64,000 bases of DNA from Torreya grandis (lineage: Eukaryota > Streptophyta > Pinopsida > Cupressales > Taxaceae), in NCBI GenBank assembly GCA_037957365.1, contig JARHVA010000001.1:13904001-13968000 (forward strand), read 5' to 3'. Under the pieces are notes generated by a model that saw nothing but the letters and a program-made list of their open reading frames with translations, searched no databases and was not told the DNA's origin. Shown here in pieces: positions 51,901-58,216 of this stretch. Within the stretch, counting starts at the first letter, position 1, and each line of letters starts with the position of its first letter. The position numbers and the translations under genes were made by a program.

Positions 51901-54252
51901 CCTAACACACTGGTTCATCCCTTCCTCTGCAACAAACACGATCTGCCTCTTCAAATCTTGTCGTTTGTACCCCAGCATCCTTCCTAGGGCTTCCCCGAAC
52001 GTCTAATTCTCTTTTTCATTTGTATTTCCCCAAACAATTGCATCTTGTTGTCTGTACCCTTCTCTTAAGGCTTCCTCAAATAGTGACTCTGATATCAATG
52101 TTAGCAAATGAATGCTGAAAGAATTGAGAATTGGAACACACACTTGTGTGTCTGTCTTTTTATTAAGTAGAAAGTGGTTACATTCAGCTGGGAAGGTTGA
52201 TAACAGCCCGTTTGTTAAACATTAACTAATAGCTAATTAATAACTTTAATAATTACTTCATGTGACCATGGAATGGTTGCATAGGTGTCTACATTGATAC
52301 GGCCGAAAGTTAAATTGCCATTTGTTTCTACAGAATGATTACACATACACCCCAAGGCAGCATAATCGTTTCAAACACAATCCAGAAATATCGTATGTGG
52401 AAAGGTTAAGCATTTAGTTGCCAAGTCCTGCCATAGGCCTTTATATAAATGTCACTATGTCTTCAACTTGAAGCATCTTAATTCTCTAGAAATGTCATAA
52501 AAACTTTATAAAGCAAGATTTTATATTGAGACCAGATGCAATTCATGGACCATGACAAAGAACCAATTAAATGACCACTGGGCTAAAGCAAAGACAAGGA
52601 AGTCGAGCAACTTGAAAAAACAAAAGGAAGAGTATTTTAAATCAGTAGCATGCCATGTATACATGATATAATTGAAATGCTAAAAGCACAAATGTAAGTA
52701 AGTGTTATGAACCCTATGAAGAAGGAAGTTGAAAGTGAATTGGAAGTAGAAGAAAGCTCAAGAAAATAACAAGAGGGCCCTCAACCAGAGCAGGCAAGAA
52801 TATTTTCCGATGGTTGTGCCCCGGAAAGAGAAAAGAGAGGTCTGCACAATGTGAGGCACTTCAGGAGAGGCGAGTAATAAATAGGGTGAACCATTGACAG
52901 GAAAAAAGATTGGGGAGTGCAACTTGAAAGAGGCAAAAAGAAAAGCTCCTACATTTAGGAAGTTGTATTATGGAGGAAGAGCATGAGAATATCAGAATCA
53001 AGTTGGCAGCCTTAGAAGACTAGGACAAGAAGTCTTAGAGGCAAACTTGTACCCGAGCCAGGAGAATAAAAGGTTAAGATCCAGCCCACCATGTAAAGAA
53101 TTTTTTGTCATAAAAAAGAAGAGGAATGTGGAGATGGAGGAGGTACCTAATTCTCGTAAACACACAGAAGTGAAACTGGAAAATAAGAAGAAACCCCCTC
53201 AAGAGGTGGCTGATATCAAACAGAAAGGGAAAGAGCCAAAGCTTCCCAATAGAACTGAAGAATTGCTCCAAGAGCTCACTGAGCTAGAGAAGATCTTCAA
53301 AACAGCATCTCACAAAATTCTCAAGAAGCTGATTGACAGTGGCAAACTCACAAAAGGTCCTTGAGGAAGAAATTTACATAATGGAAAGTGTTCACGAAAT
53401 TTCGCAAGTCACCAGTGGGAGCATGGAGGACCTTGGCAGTTTCTTTCCCAATAAATTCTATATGCAATTCTATGGAGAGAAGGAAGCAGAAAGGGGAGGA
53501 TGGTACAAGTGCAATCATAGCTCAGTATGGGCAAGTGGAGCCTGCTTTAATGAAGCATTTTGTTCTGTTTTGTCTGAAAAGGATGGCTCTGAGACCTGGC
53601 CATGCGTTGAATTGTTGTATTTTTTTTTTCAGGTGGTCTTCTATGACAACCTTGGAATTCTGTTTCTTTTTACTTTCGGGATTTCACTCCTTTTATTGAT
53701 AAATAAACTTAATAATTCTTACAAAAAGCACAAATCTAACAGTGTGCAGTCATGATTTAGGTTGGCTTTCAGTAAAATTGGGATCGAGTCAGCAAAATCT
53801 GTTTTCATACAAATTTATGATAAATGATAATTGCATTCTGAAAACAGGATCTACCGTCTGCTTTGGAACTTTCTTCAGGCAAACAAGCGTGTTTCTAAGA
53901 AATATGGAACACTCAAAGTATCCTCAGAAGCTTAAGAATTGACTGATGCCACTGAATAGAGACAAACAATGTGCCATAACTCAAGTTATGAGAAAGATCA
54001 TATACCATCATGAGTAAGATCATTGAAAAATGACATGATATCTATCTTCAAGTATTGTGGTTCAACTCTTGCAGCAAATTTTCCCAAGTTTGAAGCAGCA
54101 GATCGCCTGACCATTGGCATATCATCCTGGCAAATCTGACCATATATGGATCGTAATTCAGCCTTTAACAGTTCTGGTGCACTAGAGTATGCAATATGAA
54201 AAAGCCCACATGCAGAAACACGTGCCGTAAACCATTCACCAGCAGCAAGCCT
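27861..54252 (-). CDS. PP2AA: Protein phosphatase 2A scaffolding subunit A (PR65-type), 3' 11 exons
   Basis: The A subunit is a horseshoe of 15 HEAT repeats that holds the catalytic C and a regulatory B subunit of PP2A in cytosol and nucleus; plant members include Arabidopsis RCN1/PDF1. Joined exons, in transcription order: 54252-54006, 46834-46722, 45601-45522, 45135-44994, 44764-44684, 44188-44084, 41251-41069, 40596-40504, 28450-28311, 28204-28138, 27980-27861. They give 456 codons and a TGA at 27861. Family blocks include [126 protein letters not shown] and [12 protein letters not shown]. The usual length is about 587, so about 131 N-terminal residues lie upstream of 64000. Every exon is stop-free and every junction keeps frame, arguing for a working gene. 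The C-terminus ([13 protein letters not shown]) differs from the angiosperm QALQSIDN-type end. Confidence 0.95.
28138..28204 (-). CDS. PP2AA: PP2AA exon
   Basis: One base completes Arg, then [20 protein letters not shown] and QS (22 codons). Acceptor TCATAG, donor GTAAGTA. Confidence 0.95.
28311..28450 (-). CDS. PP2AA: PP2AA exon
   Basis: [20 protein letters not shown] to INVAKD plus two bases of Arg (46 codons + 2). Acceptor GAACAG, donor GTAAATC. A longer open frame upstream of the acceptor is intronic; the family sequence joins IVPQ directly to [12 protein letters not shown]. Confidence 0.94.
28451..30100. other. Intron sequence, mostly unassigned
   Basis: AT-rich, no coding signal. A 29-bp tandem pair (CATTCTCTTCATACACATTT type) lies at 29499-29556. 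From 29687, TGTTGGAAAGTGTAGACAC may be the true start of the following gypsy LTR, but this stretch has no counterpart at the other LTR. Confidence 0.45.
30101..31094 (+). repeat. Left LTR of the gag-only gypsy element (TATA box onward)
   Basis: Homologous to 35295-36258 from the shared TATA-like CTATAAATACA to the shared end GATACTCT(C/T)TAGTTT...TGTGTTT. The U3 part upstream of the TATA box does not match the other copy. Confidence 0.75.
31095..32085. mobile_element. Candidate terminal-inverted-repeat DNA element
   Basis: The segment interrupts the left gypsy LTR: LTR sequence ending AATGTGTTT resumes as GTGTTTTATCAAAAATA after it. Its ends form imperfect inverted repeats: GTTACCAGTTCAT near 31102 against the complement of ACGAACCGGTAATG near 32085. 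A duplicated TGTGTTT-like stretch of about 8 bp is a possible TSD. It has no transposase. It contains a smaller element at 31511-31906. Confidence 0.5.
31511..31906. mobile_element. MITE with TTA target duplication
   Basis: The ends are inverted repeats of about 27 bp: the left begins GTGACTCAGCTATGAACCCT and the right is the complement of GTGGCTCAGCTATGAACCCT, with only two mismatches over the aligned part. TTA flanks both ends (31508-31510 and 31907-31909), the 3-bp duplication of PIF/Harbinger-type elements. No coding capacity. Superfamily assignment is inference. Confidence 0.7.
32129..33079 (+). pseudogene. Ty3/gypsy gag
   Basis: The frame starts near [19 protein letters not shown] without a good ATG, passes a stop at about 32372, and continues at 32402. 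It contains the Retrotrans_gag block: [60 protein letters not shown] and [20 protein letters not shown]. This is the gag core of plant gypsy elements of the Tat/Ogre type. Stops near 32930 and 33077 interrupt it. The frame runs on into the protease region. Confidence 0.82.
33518..33960 (+). pseudogene. Gypsy aspartic protease remnant
   Basis: [20 protein letters not shown] then NGSSKMHVL gives the D-N-G-S-S form of the active site seen in plant Tat-lineage proteases. After a stop at 33734 the family sequence is visible in a shifted frame ([31 protein letters not shown]). It is in the same frame as the gag start. A frameshift and stops abolish function. Confidence 0.75.
33964..34497 (+). pseudogene. 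C-terminal part of the gag-protease polyprotein
   Basis: 177 codons open, beginning [17 protein letters not shown], the usual end of the protease domain. A Pro/Thr/Lys-rich tail follows, with three repeats of the form PTQKH(S/N)(T/A)K, ending [12 protein letters not shown] and a stop. No RT follows; this is the end of the element's coding part. Confidence 0.65.
34498..35294. other. Region between gag-protease and right LTR core
   Basis: Non-coding. A motif AAGGACGAAACCCTTGT recurs three times at 34985-35072 in 28-35 bp units. This stretch should hold the U3 of the right LTR but does not match the left U3. Confidence 0.5.
35295..36276 (+). repeat. Right LTR of the gag-only gypsy element (TATA box onward)
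   Basis: Counterpart of 30101-31094. It is uninterrupted, and its end TGTGTTTTATAAAAAATA shows what the left LTR looked like before the 31095-32085 insertion. Confidence 0.75.
36411..36737 (-). repeat. 3' LTR of the chromovirus derivative
   Basis: Pairs with 39009-39347; preceded by a clear polypurine tract on the minus strand (36738-36751). Confidence 0.85.
36770..37310 (-). pseudogene. Chromovirus integrase C-end and chromodomain
   Basis: The minus strand gives [20 protein letters not shown] and [12 protein letters not shown] (integrase tail), [20 protein letters not shown], then [20 protein letters not shown] and [18 protein letters not shown] with a stop where Trp is expected, then EDEAFL. 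This is the integrase end and chromodomain; the module directs integration to modified chromatin. Stops and frame changes are present. Confidence 0.75.
37440..37570 (-). pseudogene. Chromovirus protease fragment
   Basis: The minus-strand translation [20 protein letters not shown] continues as [11 protein letters not shown], with the D-S-G active site and hydrophobic approach of a gypsy aspartic protease. It lies just after the gag CCHC remnant. Downstream, the RT is missing. Confidence 0.7.
37667..38540 (-). pseudogene. Chromovirus gag with degenerate zinc knuckle
   Basis: Blocks: [34 protein letters not shown] (then a stop for Trp), [32 protein letters not shown], and at 38104-37667 [20 protein letters not shown] to [20 protein letters not shown]. 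The last part is a CCHC knuckle with Tyr in place of its second Cys. This is the gag of plant chromoviruses. Confidence 0.85.
39009..39347 (-). repeat. 5' LTR of the chromovirus derivative
   Basis: Pairs with 36411-36737. Its inner edge abuts AATGGTATCAAGAC on the minus strand, the primer binding site. Confidence 0.85.
39348..40503. other. Intron sequence near the 5' end of the 12-kb intron
   Basis: No known element. A 62-codon minus frame (40132-39944; [20 protein letters not shown], Glu/Ser-rich end) looks compositionally coding but is not recognised and has no clear splice links. Confidence 0.4.
40504..40596 (-). CDS. PP2AA: PP2AA exon
   Basis: 31 codons, [20 protein letters not shown] to AMQHIVPQ. 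Acceptor CTTTCAG, donor GTATTG. The next intron is 12.05 kb. Confidence 0.95.
41069..41251 (-). CDS. PP2AA: PP2AA exon
   Basis: 61 codons, [20 protein letters not shown] to CMKWLEDQ; includes the HEAT motif [19 protein letters not shown]. Acceptor CTGCAG; donor GTTTCT is weak but required by the next exon. Confidence 0.95.
41252..41640. other. Intron sequence, nothing seen
   Basis: Short AT-rich intron part before the 304-bp tandem duplication. Confidence 0.5.
41641..42275. repeat. 304-bp tandem duplication inside a PP2AA intron
   Basis: Two units (about 41645-41950 and 41950-42275) share GCCACAAATATGACCCA, GAGCAGGTTCTTTC, CCAAGTATGGCTGTAGAGCT and CACATACACAAA blocks; the period measured at the first block is 304. 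On the minus strand both units can be read as [16 protein letters not shown] and [17 protein letters not shown] peptides; the first is open for 61 codons (41849-41664). Confidence 0.85.
42276..44083. other. Intron sequence, nothing recognised
   Basis: 1.8 kb of AT-rich sequence without coding signal, direct repeats or transposon ends that I can identify. Confidence 0.5.
44084..44188 (-). CDS. PP2AA: PP2AA exon
   Basis: 35 codons, [20 protein letters not shown] to KLDQVNQ. Acceptor TATACAG, donor GTACTT. Confidence 0.95.
44684..44764 (-). CDS. PP2AA: PP2AA exon
   Basis: 27 codons, [20 protein letters not shown] to APVLGK. Phase 0 on both sides; acceptor ATTGCAG, donor GTAGTC. Confidence 0.95.
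44994..45135 (-). CDS. PP2AA: PP2AA exon
   Basis: One base completes Arg, then [20 protein letters not shown] to HILPCVK (47 codons). Acceptor GTTAAG, donor GTATTT. Confidence 0.95.
45522..45601 (-). CDS. PP2AA: PP2AA exon
   Basis: [20 protein letters not shown] then VGSEST and two bases of an Arg codon. Acceptor ACAAACAG, donor GTGTCT. Confidence 0.95.
45602..46721. other. Intron starting with GC donor
   Basis: 1.1-kb intron between the DKSW exon and the DSVRLL exon. It contains a pair of direct repeats with a 59-bp period (TGATGATGAGTGAGGTAGCTC at 45778 and 45837). Nothing else is recognised. Confidence 0.6.
46722..46834 (-). CDS. PP2AA: PP2AA exon with GC donor
   Basis: Two bases complete the split Asp, then [20 protein letters not shown] to IILSFSQ (37 codons). 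Acceptor TTTGCAG. The donor reads CAG|GCAAGA instead of GT; the following exon fixes this junction because the family sequence continues directly from FSQ to DKSWRVRY. Confidence 0.93.
46835..47826. other. Intron flank of a copia insertion
   Basis: No gene or element recognised. Its last five bases, ATTAC (47822-47826), form the left target duplication of the next element. Confidence 0.6.
47827..48953 (-). repeat. 3' LTR of the deleted copia element, interrupted
   Basis: LTR sequence from 47827 to 47890, insertion at 47891-48839, then LTR again to about 48953. The intact partner is 52101-52251. Confidence 0.85.
47891..48839. mobile_element. 949-bp Mutator-like non-autonomous insertion
   Basis: GCTTACACAC is duplicated exactly at both sides (47881-47890 and 48840-48849). 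The ends are inverted: TAAGTCACAAGGT against the complement of the right end, TAAGTGACAAGAT (11 of 13 matching). The intact LTR copy has no insert here. The interior is extremely AT-rich at 47990-48170 and has no transposase. A 9-11 bp TSD points to the Mutator superfamily (inference). Confidence 0.75.
49330..49740 (-). pseudogene. Copia RT start fragment
   Basis: Minus-strand blocks: [24 protein letters not shown], then in a shifted frame [20 protein letters not shown] and [19 protein letters not shown]. These match the copia RT entry and the D-VKNAFL-type region, but the catalytic aspartate context is lost. The rest of RT and RNase H are absent. Confidence 0.8.
50380..51020 (-). pseudogene. 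Copia gag with CCHC remnant
   Basis: Minus-strand translation: [60 protein letters not shown] and LMQKECR, then [17 protein letters not shown], a CCHC knuckle with two positions changed. This is the UBN2 copia gag. Stops are frequent. Confidence 0.78.
51021..52100. other. Leader region of the deleted copia element
   Basis: Non-coding. Three near-tandem copies of GAAAAAGTACAGTT lie at 51178-51265. The ORFs at 51450-51987 are not recognised. Confidence 0.5.
52101..52251 (-). repeat. 5' LTR of the deleted copia element
   Basis: 151 bp, uninterrupted copy. Its inner edge abuts TTGATATCAGAG on the minus strand. Confidence 0.85.
53047..53364 (+). CDS. Unidentified Lys/Glu-rich reading frame in a PP2AA intron
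   Basis: About 105 codons, open upstream to about 52990 but without a convincing ATG. The product would be rich in Lys and Glu, with [20 protein letters not shown] and a helical end ([20 protein letters not shown]). A second frame follows at 53333-53755 with [13 protein letters not shown], a possible [15 protein letters not shown] segment and a hydrophobic end. It is antisense to the host gene and lies within an intron. It could be a retroposed gene fragment or a decayed element ORF. I do not recognise it. Confidence 0.3.
   Translation: MYPSQENKRLRSSPPCKEFFVIKKKRNVEMEEVPNSRKHTEVKLENKKKPPQEVADIKQKGKEPKLPNRTEELLQELTELEKIFKTASHKILKKLIDSGKLTKGP
53756..54005. other. Intron sequence next to exon
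   Basis: Nothing recognised apart from the PP2AA donor at 54001-54005. Confidence 0.5.
54006..54252 (-). CDS. PP2AA: PP2AA exon (first in window)
   Basis: Encodes [20 protein letters not shown] to [10 protein letters not shown] plus one base (82 codons + 1; about residues 132-213). Acceptor GTATGTAG, donor GTATAT. The first base of the split Asp codon is carried here. Confidence 0.95.
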
Positions 54253-55519
54253 CTACATACAAGAAAAACAGGATTCAGTTGTCACCAAATGTATAAAATT
54301 TGAAATCAAGAATTTGTTCGAGTCGATCATGCTTGATTATGCCATGATTGAAAATAAGAATTCTTCAGCACCGTTGCCAACATCCGAAACGTAGAAAGCA
54401 AAATGAAATTAAAATTGTTTTCTGTAAGGGAAAAGTCATAATTGAGAAATTAAGGACAAGTAAACGAAAAATAGAAACAAGTATTGCATTAATCTGGCTC
54501 ATCCTTTAAAAAAGTAAAAATTATGAGAGTATCTTCATAATTGAAATAGAAATGAATCATAATGCTTTCGTTCTTAAAGTTTGACCCTGTCAATGCAACA
54601 ACAGATCTGTTGGCTCAAAGATAAGTCATTAGAATAAAAAGGTGCTGACTGGATTGTAGACTCTCATATGACTGGGTATGACCATCTCGATCTTCAATAA
54701 GGTCATGAATAGCACTCTGAAACTCCAAGAAAGGTGTTGCAAGGTGTTTCAATAAAGCTCTTAATAGTTGATTGTCAATGCCTTGATATTCTACAGATGC
54801 TTCCCAGATGCAAGGCAGGGATCATAGAACTGGTATTGAAGCCACTACCTGAACCCTCTGGAATTAGTTATACTGGCTGCTTGCTGAAAATTTGGCTCTC
54901 GATAAATAACGGATTCTCTAGCTTGATTTAATTTACATGATGCCATTTGCAGTATTGTTTTGAAATATATACTATTGTCTGTGAAAAAGATGACAATGCG
55001 GAGCTAAATCGCCAGGAAAATCAATCCCTCAAAAACCTTCCATGCATTGCCCTTAGATTTGTTTGATCAAGTTCCTCCACCACTATTTTAATCTGGTCCT
55101 TCCTCATGGAATCTCTAGCTTCAAAAAATGTTTAACACAATCAAATCTAGAAAAATGCAAAGCTAGAAGTAGCCTTCCAAAATAGTTAATTGGATAGGCA
55201 ATCCAATCAAGCACCTCAAGAAGATTGGAAGTCCAGTTGGTGTATGAACAATTTTGACCTATACCAACTCAACAACAAATTTTGAAATATAACTTTTGAT
55301 AAATCATAAAAGCAACTTTGACTCCTGACTTCTCCAAGCTCACAGGATGCTCAAGAACATTGCCTTCAACTTCTTTGACTCAAAAAATTACACATTCTTC
55401 ATTTTTTATTTTTTTAACACCAAAAGGCAAACCATTGAATTGCAACAGAAAATATAATGTAGTAATATGCTCCTTTTGATTAAAAGACACCACAAAAACT
55501 CGACGATTTTTATTTTACA
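54253..55519. other. First-intron sequence, nothing recognised
   Basis: AT-rich, no coding signal matching the missing N-terminal PP2AA exons in either strand. Confidence 0.5.
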
Positions 55520-55985
55520 ATTTTATGACTCGAGCATCTCGCTCAACTCAATTTCAATGTAACAAAATCAACAACTTTTCTGGCGCAACCAAACTTCTTT
55601 TCAGTATTGATCTCTTTTCTTGTCCTCAACTAACCATCCTAAGCAACCCATCCTACACTCATCAACTGGGCTCACCATAACCCACATCACAACCCATTGG
55701 TCTTTTCTAACTTTTCTTCATGCTGCCAAATCACGGGCCTTCTGCTTGCCCACAAACCGTCTTATCCAATTTTCTCATGCTCAAATATTGCATTGCAGGT
55801 TGGAACTTTATGGTTCAAGCATCTCATTCAGCTCAATTTTTAATGTAACAAAATCAACAACTTTTCTGACACAATCTCTTTTCTTGTCCTTGACTAGCCA
55901 TCCAAAGTAACCCATCCTAAACTCATCAACTGGGCTCACCATAATAAACATCACAAATCATTTATCTTTTCTGACTGGGAAAAGG
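55520..55985. repeat. Direct repeat pair, 286-bp period
   Basis: Blocks AACAAAATCAACAACTTTTC, TCTCTTTTCTTGTCCT and ACTCATCAACTGGGCTCACC appear at 55561-55680 and again at 55847-55940, separated by unrelated sequence. A 96-codon plus ORF here is incidental. Confidence 0.8.
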
Positions 55986-57226
55986 CAAAAAAGGACTCAA
56001 CAGAACATCTTTCATAAAAATAGTAACAACAGATTTAAACTACGAAAACCATTAAAAGCAGCATAACAAAACACATTGTAAATGGAAGGAAACTTTAAAG
56101 CTTTATTATTGAACTCCTCCTGCACGATGACGGACAAAGCAAAACTAATGTCCTCTGCTAGACTTAAACACATTCAAAGCTACAGATGTGCAGACTTAAA
56201 CAAGACCTCCATGACAAAGTGAGCATCAAAGACTTTGGGAATTATAAAAGGTCTCCACCCATACATGAATGTGAATCATGAACTGCCAATATAAGAAACT
56301 TCAAGGCATTATAGGGGATTGATATTAATTATATAAATATAACTTGTGGATGTCTATTCACATTATGGTCAAAACATGTTTAAATGAAAGCTAATGGCAA
56401 ACTTTGTAGAAGATTTCTCCACCAAAAACTGATACCACAGATATTGGGAATAATAGAAGGTACAAATTTGTACATGAATACCAGTTGTGAACGGCAGTGT
56501 AACCTTGAAACACATCCACCAACCTTAGGGATATGACCTGAGGACAAAGGACACATCTTGGAGGCAAGACGGTTGGACACAGTTGAACTTCTGAAAATTT
56601 TATTGAGGGAACCAATGAAAAACTCTTCTACCAGTTATTGAGTGTGGCATCGATGAGCCAGTCAATTCTCGTGAGGGGAAATCTCTATTTGAAATGGGTG
56701 CTATATTAAACATTCTAAACCACTGATGGTAGACATTCTAAATCACATCGTAGACAGACAGGCATCGCAGACAGACAAGGATTGCAAGCAGGCAGGTAGA
56801 CAGAAGGACACGTATCCCAGGTACCAAAGGCAAGGATCCTTATTGACAAGTAGACCCACCTGACTCAATCACTTTTCCTCCGACAACAATTTTTATTTTT
56901 CATATATTTATCAGTCAACATTGGTCCCCACAAAACATGCAAACCATCGTTAAACACGAGGGATTTAAAGACAATCTAAGTCTGCAGTTACCAAGGCTTA
57001 CCATGTCAGAGACACATTTATCGACACAAACCAAAAAATTTAGCCGTGACAGGAAACTCTCAATCACAGGAAATAAGTACAGTGACCTTCGTGAATGCAA
57101 AACAATATAAAGAGATTCTAAGACGCAGGCAGGCCAAAAAACTAAGACACTTTAAAGAAAAATTTCACTTTGATTTTACCGAAAATAACATCTAACAAAA
57201 GAAATTTCTTTTTCAAAGAACATCGA
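55986..57226. other. First-intron sequence upstream of the LINE
   Basis: No gene seen. A stretch at 56296-56400 (AACTTCAAGGCATTATAG to ATTCACATTATGGTCAAAA) is repeated in diverged form beyond the LINE at about 61926-62030. Confidence 0.45.
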
Positions 57227-58192
57227 ATGGAGGGAAAACAATCAATGCTGAAGGATGGTAGAGACGAATCAAAACTGAAAAAGATGACAGCAAACAAGGG
57301 TGAACAAGAGGAAATAGGGCAACTTTACAGCCCTACCTCTACCCCGTTACTTTGGTCTTCAGAATTGTACGTGAATGAGCTCATGGACATGAAAGAGAGA
57401 CTTGAAATTTTAGAAAATACAAGGCAGCAAGAGGACAAAGAGAGTAAAGAATTTGTAGAATATAGACACAAGTTGGAAAATGAAAATAAAGTTCTCAAAG
57501 AACAGGTTCTAAATCTTCAAAACATCATGGAAAGAGGACAACAGGAGTTAGTCATTCTAAAACGATAACTAGGACATCTGAAAACAATTGGAAGGAAAAA
57601 CCCTGAAATGGTAAAAGAGAAGGAACCAATACAAATAAATGAAATTCAATCAGCAATTGAAAACATGGAAACAAAAGAAAACCAGCTAAAGAATTGGATA
57701 GAAGAGGCCAAAAGTTGGTCACAAGTAGCAAGTGAAACATCAATCGAACAAAAGCAAATCATAGAGAAACACATCAAAACACAAATAAAAGAAGAAAGGG
57801 ATAGACAAAACAAGGCAGTAAATTTTATTATCAAAGCTCTGAAAGACTTTGGTGAAAAGGAAAGAACTGACATTTTGGTAAGGGACTTTCTTCGAGACAA
57901 GTTGAAGTGGACAGGTTATATACATCAAGCCAACAAGATTGGGAGGAGATTAAGAGGAAAGGATCGTCATGTGCGAGTTGTCCTGAGAAGTATAGAAGAC
58001 AAACAGGTTATATTCAGTAGGGGACTTCTTAGAGGCACATATATATATTTGGACGAGGACTTGACATTTGCTCAACAAGAAGATCGAAAGAAGGAATGGG
58101 AGAAAATGAAAGAGGCAAGAAATGCAGGAAAATGGGCACAGTTGAGGAATGGGAAAGCCCAAATCAGCGATCGATTGTCAAACAAGAAATAG
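57227..58192 (+). pseudogene. LINE ORF1 (coiled coil, RRM-like, L1-type C-terminal domain)
   Basis: ATG at 57227 starts MEGKQSMLKDGRDESKLKK; one TAA (57566-57568) interrupts an otherwise single frame of 322 codons. Residues about 40-110 (LEILENTRQQEDKESKEF, KVLKEQVLNLQNIMERGQQE) and about 130-190 (ENMETKENQLKNWIEEAKSW) are heptad-like coiled coil. NKAVNFIIKALKDFGEKERT, DILVRDFLRDKL and RHVRVVLRSIEDKQVIF fit an RRM-like fold. GTYIYLDEDLTFAQQEDRKK and ARNAGKWAQLRNGKAQI resemble the L1 ORF1 C-terminal domain. No CCHC knuckle, the feature usual in plant L1 ORF1. It would coat LINE RNA. Confidence in the RRM part is moderate. Confidence 0.75.
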
Positions 58193-58216
58193 GGATTTGG
58201 GGTCCCACGGGAATCC

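Larger units (their letters stand above)
47827..52251 (-). mobile_element. Internally deleted Ty1/copia element with TSD
   Basis: LTRs 47827-48953 (interrupted) and 52101-52251 share TGTTAGCAAATGAATGCTGA, TTTTTATTAAGTAGAAAGTG and CATTAACTAATAGCTAATTA. ATTAC flanks both outer ends (47822-47826 and 52252-52256). On the minus strand the right LTR is followed by TTGATATCAGAGTCAC (Met-tRNA-type primer site) and the left one is preceded by AAGGGAGGG. Minus-strand coding: gag with CCHC, then a jump to the linker and start of RT; protease, most of integrase and RNase H are missing. Confidence 0.88.
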
